Origin: an uncultured Propionibacteriaceae bacterium
Lineage (GTDB): Bacteria > Actinomycetota > Actinomycetes > Propionibacteriales > Propionibacteriaceae
Reading direction: 5' to 3'
NCBI GenBank assembly: GCA_936924635.1
Contig: CAKZHP010000092.1
Span: 1-10,667, forward strand
Length of the DNA: 10,667 bases
The position numbers were made by a program, and so were the translations under genes. A model generated the notes under the pieces. That model searched no databases and was not told where the DNA came from. It saw only the letters and a program-made list of their open reading frames with translations. This document shows positions 7,043-10,667 of this stretch, piece by piece (position 1 is the stretch's first letter; each line of letters begins with the position of its first letter).

Positions 7043-7789
7043 CAGGGCCAGAGGGCGGGGCGGCGTGGCACGGATCACCCGGGCGAAGATCAGTGACATC
7101 GGCGCGAACACCAGCATCGCGGTGCCCGCCGCCAGGATGGCCACCATCTCCCCGGTGGTGACGCCCATGCCGCTGATCGCGATGTACAGGCTGGCCAGCG
7201 CGATGTTCACCGCCGTCGCGATGAGCCACGGCCACATGGTGACGTTCATGATCCGTGAGCGGTCGTCGCCGGCCCACTCCCCCACGTGCCGCGCGAACAG
7301 CCGGCCGACCAGGAACTGCAGCCCCACGCCGACCGCCATCATCAGGAGCTGGATCACCACACCCCACCCCATGGCCTCAGCCGCAGTGGCCGTGTCACCA
7401 GCCCCCATCGGCGTGATGACGAGGTAGCCGACCCCCTCCATCATCGAGGCGAACGCCACCCACCCCCACAGCGGGTGGGCGAACCCACGCCCGGCCCTGA
7501 ACGGCTGCCACGCGTTCATGGCGAGGCCCACCACCAGCGAGAAGACCGGCGCGGCGAGACTTGTGATCGCGACGTGGGCCGGGCTGAGGTCACCGGCGTG
7601 CGTCACCCCGTACGGGTAGAGCGTGCTGCGGTGCCCCAGCGCGATGCCGGCCACGAGGTGGGCGCACTCGTGGAGCAGCACCATGATCGCGGAGGCCAGC
7701 ACCGCTGCGACCAGGCAGCTCACCAGGAGCGTCCGGTGGGAGGGGAAGGCGTCGGTGCGGTCGTGGGCCTGCGTGGGCGCGGTGGTCAT
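6956..7789 (-). CDS. Multi-pass membrane protein with HEXXH, possible M50-type metalloprotease
   Basis: The product has 277 residues, with about six or seven hydrophobic segments (near 22-50, 72-92, 105-125, 140-162, 183-207, 213-238 and 252-270). The first helix contains HECAH (40-44), the zinc-binding HEXXH of membrane metalloproteases. GAGD at 129-132 could supply the third, aspartate ligand as in site-2 proteases, although the classical LDG motif is not seen. If active it would cut substrates within or near the cytoplasmic membrane; alternatively it may be an uncharacterised HEXXH membrane protein. It appears monocistronic and leaderless, with a TAGGCT hexamer six bases before ATG. Its 3' end overlaps the convergent PaaX-like gene by 87 bp. 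Confidence 0.85.
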   Translation of the reverse strand: MTTAPTQAHDRTDAFPSHRTLLVSCLVAAVLASAIMVLLHECAHLVAGIALGHRSTLYPYGVTHAGDLSPAHVAITSLAAPVFSLVVGLAMNAWQPFRAGRGFAHPLWGWVAFASMMEGVGYLVITPMGAGDTATAAEAMGWGVVIQLLMMAVGVGLQFLVGRLFARHVGEWAGDDRSRIMNVTMWPWLIATAVNIALASLYIAISGMGVTTGEMVAILAAGTAMLVFAPMSLIFARVIRATPPRPLALSATPVAGLVGIAVMVGLNLALTRGLPLG

Positions 7790-7795
7790 GTCCGG

Positions 7796-7801
7796 AGCCT
7801 A
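7796..7801 (-). promoter_or_regulatory. -10 element, leaderless start of the HEXXH membrane protein
   Basis: On the minus strand TAGGCT fits TANNNT and lies exactly six bases before the ATG at 7789, which would be the transcription start. No Shine-Dalgarno precedes the gene. A clear -35 is not visible. Confidence 0.5.
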
Positions 7802-7875
7802 GAGCCTGATCGTTGCGCGCACAGCCGCTCGTGACGATGACACGCGCACCAGAAGCCGGTCCGCGTTCCGGCGGG

Positions 7876-7881
7876 CAGGAT
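7876..7881 (+). promoter_or_regulatory. -10-like element, leaderless start of the methyltransferase
   Basis: CAGGAT lies exactly six bases before the GTG at 7888. No obvious -35 is present, and the purine-rich GGGG between could also be read as a poor Shine-Dalgarno. Its location in the 98-base divergent gap with the HEXXH gene is consistent with a promoter. Confidence 0.4.
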
Positions 7882-7887
7882 GGGGCC

Positions 7888-8472
7888 GTGCCCTGGAACG
7901 CGAACATCCAGTACGACGCGCTGCTGGCCCGCCTCGTCGCGCCGGCGCCCCGCGACGTGCTGGAGGTCGGGTGCGGCGACGGCTTCCTGAGCGCCCGGCT
8001 GGCCGAGGCGGGGGACCGTGTCGTTGCCGTCGACCTCGACGCGCCGGTGCTGGAGCGAGCACGGGCCCGCTGGCCGTCGGCACCCGTGGAGTGGCGGCAG
8101 GGCGACGTGCTGGAGCTCGACGGCACGTACGACGCCGTGGTCTCGAACGCCACCCTGCACCACCTCCCCGACACCGCCGAGGCGCTGGCGAAGCTGGGCT
8201 CGCTGGTGCGCCCCGGTGGGCTGGTCGCCGTGGTGGGGTTCGCGAGGAACGCCTGGTACGACTGGCCGTTCGCGCTCGTGGGGCAGGCGGTGCTGCTGGT
8301 TCTCAACGTGGTGCGCCGGAAGTGGGAGCACTCGGCGCCGCAACACTGGCCGCCGCCCGGCACGTACGCCGAGGTCAGGCGCACCGCGGCCCAGGTGCTC
8401 CCGGCGTCGCGCTTCCGGCGGCTGCTGCTGGGCCGCTACCTGCTGGTCTGGGAGCGGCCGAGCGCCGAGTGA
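7888..8472 (+). CDS. Class I SAM-dependent methyltransferase
   Basis: The product has 194 residues. SAM-binding motif I is VLEVGCGDG (24-32) and post-I is VAVDLD (46-51). The Methyltransf_11-type block DAVVSNATLHHL (82-93) and LVRPGGLVAVVGF (106-118) complete the Rossmann core. Substrate is unknown; such small UbiE-like enzymes methylate diverse small molecules. A short hydrophobic stretch at about 126-141 (WPFALVGQAVLLVLNV) may be a membrane-contacting or lid helix. I chose GTG at 7888 because MPWNANIQYD fits the usual N-terminus of this group and a -10-like hexamer sits six bases upstream. The in-frame ATG at 7813 would add 25 low-complexity residues inside the divergent promoter region. 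It is transcribed towards ogt and ends in a repeat shared with ogt. Confidence 0.88.
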   Translation: MPWNANIQYDALLARLVAPAPRDVLEVGCGDGFLSARLAEAGDRVVAVDLDAPVLERARARWPSAPVEWRQGDVLELDGTYDAVVSNATLHHLPDTAEALAKLGSLVRPGGLVAVVGFARNAWYDWPFALVGQAVLLVLNVVRRKWEHSAPQHWPPPGTYAEVRRTAAQVLPASRFRRLLLGRYLLVWERPSAE

Positions 8473-8547
8473 CCTGCATCTTTCGCTGGCGACATCACGC
8501 GCCAGATATGGCACGTGGTGCCGTCAGGAGCCAGAGGATGCAGGTCA
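8470..8547. terminator. Branched inverted repeat containing both stop codons; likely bidirectional terminator
   Basis: TGACCTGCATC (8470-8480) and its exact complement (8537-8547) form an 11-bp stem. The TGA stops of the methyltransferase and of ogt are its outer ends on opposite strands. Inside the 56-base interval are two further hairpins: CTGGCG/CGCCAG (8486-8491 and 8500-8505), and GGCAC-GTG-GTGCC (8510-8522). There is no U-tract, as is common for actinobacterial terminators. The convergent position argues for transcription termination in both directions; this is inferred from structure only. Confidence 0.6.
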
Positions 8548-9033
8548 GGCCAGCGTCGACTGCCTGGCCTCCAGGTCGAGGAGGAACCGCTTGCGCTCGA
8601 TGCCCCCGCCGTAGCCGGTCAGGCTGCCGTTCGCACCGACCACCCGGTGGCACGGCACCACGATGCTGATCGGGTTGCGACCGTTGGCGAGCCCCACGGC
8701 GCGTACGGCCGCAGGGTTGCCGATCTCGGTCGCGAGGCGGGCGTAGCTCCAGGTCTCCCCGTACGGGATGTGCCGCAGCGCCGCCCACACCTGCTGCTGG
8801 AACGGGGTGCCCGGGGCGCTGGTGGGCACGTCGAACTCGGTCAGGTCGCCGGCGAAGTACGCGGCGAGCTGCTCGCGCAGCGCGGGATGGGCGTCGCCGA
8901 CCCGGTCGCCGTACGCCGTCTCGCCCGGCGCGTGCCGGTGCTCGGCCATGTAGATCCCGGTGACGGCGCCGTCGTCGACGACGACCGTCAGCGGCCCGAT
9001 GGGGCTGTCGATCACGGAGTGACTACGGGTCAT
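8545..9033 (-). CDS. ogt: Methylated-DNA--protein-cysteine methyltransferase (O6-alkylguanine repair)
   Basis: The product has 162 residues, the normal length for Ogt. It takes the alkyl group from O6-alkylguanine or O4-alkylthymine in DNA onto its own cysteine in a suicide reaction. The active site is IVVPCHRVVG, with C128, H129 and R130; the preceding helix-turn-helix YARLATEIGNPAAVRAVG (98-114) holds the arginine finger R111, and N118 is in NGRNPI. A downstream GSLTGYGGG completes the signature. The ATG at 9033 overlaps the stop of ada-alkA as ATGA, with GAGGAG upstream; the longer in-frame ORF would extend into the alkA frame and is rejected. Coupling with ada-alkA places it in an alkylation-response operon, as in M. 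tuberculosis alkA-ogt. Confidence 0.96.
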   Translation of the reverse strand: MTRSHSVIDSPIGPLTVVVDDGAVTGIYMAEHRHAPGETAYGDRVGDAHPALREQLAAYFAGDLTEFDVPTSAPGTPFQQQVWAALRHIPYGETWSYARLATEIGNPAAVRAVGLANGRNPISIVVPCHRVVGANGSLTGYGGGIERKRFLLDLEARQSTLA

Positions 9034-10526
9034 GCTGCTCCTCGGCAGGGTGTGGTGGGGTCGTCGCCCGGCAGATGATTCACCGGGTGGGGCCAGTCGG
9101 CCCAGAGGTACTGGGTCGCGTACGAGCGCCAGGGTCGCCACTGCTCGGCTGCCCAAAGCAGTGTCGCAGCGGTGGTCGCGATCCCCCGCCGGCGGGCGGT
9201 GTTCAGCAGCCCGAGGTCCGAGGCGGGGAAGGCGTCGGGGTCGCCGAGCGCCCGCATGGCGACGCTCTCGACCGTCCAGGGGCCGATGCCGTTCAGCGCC
9301 AGCAGGGCCGCCCTGGCCTCGGCCACGTCGGCGCCCGGGCCGAGATCGAGGCCGTCGGCAAGGGCGTGGGCGAGCGTACGGAGGGTGCGGCGCCGGGTCT
9401 CGGGGAACCGGAGCAGCTCCGGGTCGACGCCGGCGACCGCCTCGGGCGTCGGGAACAGGTGCGTCAGCCCTGGCACAGGGGTCTCCACGACCTCGCCGAC
9501 GGCCTGGACGATCCGCGAGGCGTGCGTGCGCGCCGCAGCCGTCGACACCTGCTGGCCGAGCACCATGCGCAGGGCGAGCTCGGCGCCGTCGACCGTACGC
9601 GGCACCCGCCGCCCGGGGTGCGCCGCCACGAGGTCGGCGATCCTGGGGTCGGCCGCGAGGTGGGCGTCGATCGCCACCGGGTCGGCGTCGAGGTCGAGCA
9701 ACCGCCGGCAGCGGGCGATCACCGGGGCGAGGTCACGGGTGTCCTGCAGCCGCAGCACCGCCGCCACGTGCCCGGCGGCGGGAGCAAGCGAGACGACGGC
9801 CGCGCGCGAGCCGACACGTACGGTGCGGTGGTAGCCGCCCTCGTACCAGGCCTCCACGCCCGGCACCCCGGTCGCGGCCAGGTGACCGAACACGTTGTCG
9901 GGGCAGAACGGCTGCCGTACGGGCAGTCGCAGCGCGATCGTCACCCAGGACCCGGTCGCCGCCGGCCGGCCGTGGCCGCCGCGCAGCGCCGACGGAGGCA
10001 TGGCGAACACCTGCTGCATGGTCTCGTTGAACGCCCGGACGCTCGCGAACCCCGCGGCGAACGCCACATCCGTGAGCGACAAGTCGCTGCTCTCGATCAG
10101 GAGCCGCGCGGTCTGCGCACGCTGCGCCCGCGCGATCGCGAGGGGCCCCGCCCCGAGCGAATGGTGGATGAGGCGCTGCAGCTGACGTACGGAGTAGCCC
10201 AGCCGCACCGCCAGCCCCGCCACGCCCTCGCGGTCGACGACCCCGTCGGCGATGAGCCGCATGGCGCGGGCCACGACGTCACCCCGCACGTCCCACTCCG
10301 GCGACCCCGGCGACGCATCCGGCCGGCACCGCTTGCAGGCCCGGAACCCCGCCTGTTGCGCCGCCGCAGCGGTCGGGTAGAAGGTCACGTTGCGCGCCTG
10401 AGGCGTACGGGCCGGGCAGCTCGGCCGGCAGTAGATGCCCGTCGACGACACGGCCGTGATGAAGCACCCGTCGAAGCGCGGGTCCTTCGCGCGGATCGCG
10501 GCGAGGCAGGAGTCGGTGTCGAGCAC
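9030..10526 (-). CDS. alkA: Bifunctional Ada-type regulator / 3-methyladenine DNA glycosylase (Ada N-domain + AraC HTH + AlkA)
   Basis: The product has 498 residues, close to M. tuberculosis AlkA (Rv1317c, about 496). Residues 1-75 form the Ada methylphosphotriester domain, whose zinc cysteines are C33, C37, C64 and C67; C33 corresponds to the methyl acceptor C38 of E. coli Ada. Residues 80-185 are an AraC-type double helix-turn-helix (LAVRLGYSVRQLQRLI and VAFAAGFASVRAFNETMQ). Residues 190-485 are AlkA: an N-terminal domain, then the helix-hairpin-helix LNGIGPWTVESVAM (411-424) and catalytic D437 in FPASDLGL. It should sense methylphosphotriesters, activate its own operon, and excise alkylated purines. 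The GTG at 10526 is chosen because LDTDSCLAAIRAKDPRFDGCF is the standard N-terminus and CAGGCT lies six bases upstream; the ORF extension to 10619 adds 31 unlikely residues. Confidence 0.94.
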   Translation of the reverse strand: MLDTDSCLAAIRAKDPRFDGCFITAVSSTGIYCRPSCPARTPQARNVTFYPTAAAAQQAGFRACKRCRPDASPGSPEWDVRGDVVARAMRLIADGVVDREGVAGLAVRLGYSVRQLQRLIHHSLGAGPLAIARAQRAQTARLLIESSDLSLTDVAFAAGFASVRAFNETMQQVFAMPPSALRGGHGRPAATGSWVTIALRLPVRQPFCPDNVFGHLAATGVPGVEAWYEGGYHRTVRVGSRAAVVSLAPAAGHVAAVLRLQDTRDLAPVIARCRRLLDLDADPVAIDAHLAADPRIADLVAAHPGRRVPRTVDGAELALRMVLGQQVSTAAARTHASRIVQAVGEVVETPVPGLTHLFPTPEAVAGVDPELLRFPETRRRTLRTLAHALADGLDLGPGADVAEARAALLALNGIGPWTVESVAMRALGDPDAFPASDLGLLNTARRRGIATTAATLLWAAEQWRPWRSYATQYLWADWPHPVNHLPGDDPTTPCRGAA

Positions 10527-10532
10527 GAGACC

Positions 10533-10538
10533 AGCCTG
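10533..10538 (-). promoter_or_regulatory. -10-like element, leaderless start of alkA-ogt
   Basis: On the minus strand CAGGCT lies exactly six bases before the GTG at 10526. No Shine-Dalgarno is present. No clear -35 is visible, which would suit a promoter that needs an activator such as methylated Ada. Confidence 0.42.
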
Positions 10539-10612
10539 CCTGCTCACACCAGCGCGCACTCGCGGAAATGCGACATCACACGCGCCCCGCCAGACCGGCC
10601 CCACACCGGCAC

Positions 10613-10626
10613 TGAACAACTGTTCT
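10613..10626. promoter_or_regulatory. LexA-like (SOS) box
   Basis: TGAACAACTGTTCT contains the GAAC-N4-GTTC core of the actinobacterial LexA site (consensus TCGAAC-N4-GTTCGA); the two outer bases on each side do not match. It lies about 88-100 bases upstream of the alkA start, in a region without genes, and its right half overlaps the 46-bp palindrome. It could serve alkA-ogt or a gene beyond the edge. A chance match cannot be ruled out. Confidence 0.4.
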
Positions 10627-10667
10627 GTCCGTTGCGAAGCGAAATTTCGCTTCGCAACGGACAGAAC
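10622..10667. repeat. Perfect 46-bp palindrome at the right window edge
   Basis: Two 23-base arms (10622-10644 and 10645-10667) are exact reverse complements with no spacer, centred on GAAATTTC. The arms start GTTCTGTCC and end GGACAGAAC. The sequence is lower in G+C than its surroundings and the window ends exactly at its end. It could be a bidirectional terminator, the end of a mobile element, an operator, or a contig-end assembly artefact; the sequence alone does not decide. Confidence 0.85.

Noticed and set aside
8471..8546. A 76-base cloverleaf-like fold resembling a tRNA between the methyltransferase and ogt.
   Set aside because: There is no T-loop GTTCRA sequence or plausible anticodon arm on either strand, and the stem includes both stop codons; a terminator explains it better.

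Overview
The window reads as chromosomal DNA of a high-GC actinobacterium. Supporting this are strong G/C third-position bias, a Nif3/zinc-ribbon-type housekeeping gene, an Ada-AlkA fusion followed by ogt (the arrangement of M. tuberculosis alkA-ogt), and several genes that appear to start leaderless, directly behind a -10 hexamer. The genus cannot be fixed from the sequence; a Nocardioides-like propionibacterial relative would fit, but that is inference.

Layout. 1-1104 (minus): a two-gene unit, a coiled-coil C4 zinc-ribbon protein overlapping by one base the start of an RNB-domain ribonuclease that runs off the left edge. 1105-4101: a compositionally foreign, relatively AT-rich insert with a two-gene operon on the plus strand. 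Its first gene is a 796-aa Rad50/RecF-like ABC ATPase with Walker A, a CPVC zinc-hook-like motif, signature, Walker B and H-loop, plus a helical C-terminal domain. Its second is a 118-aa unknown protein overlapping it by GTGA. 4102-7042 (plus): a histidine phosphatase, an aminopeptidase P and a PaaX-like regulator, closely packed. 6956-7789 (minus): a multi-pass membrane protein with HEXXH, whose 3' end overlaps the PaaX-like gene by 87 bp. 7888-8472 (plus): a class I SAM methyltransferase. 8545-10526 (minus): ogt and ada-alkA, overlapping by ATGA, an adaptive-response alkylation-repair operon. 10527-10667: an intergenic stretch with a LexA-like box and a perfect 46-bp palindrome that ends exactly at the window edge.

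The best candidate for an undescribed system is the ATPase plus small-protein pair at 1294-4037. It is translationally coupled, AT-rich, contains at least five TTA codons, and sits alone between housekeeping genes. The small protein has an R-x6-H motif followed by G, compatible with a HEPN RNase motif, and the ATPase ends in a helical region with a similar N-x3-H-G element. A DNA-damage or phage-sensing ATPase with a HEPN-type effector is a testable hypothesis, not a demonstrated function.

Four genes that lack a clear Shine-Dalgarno (SD) sequence (histidine phosphatase, HEXXH membrane protein, methyltransferase, ada-alkA) all have a YARGNT hexamer exactly six bases before the chosen start codon. 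This supports both the start calls and leaderless transcription.
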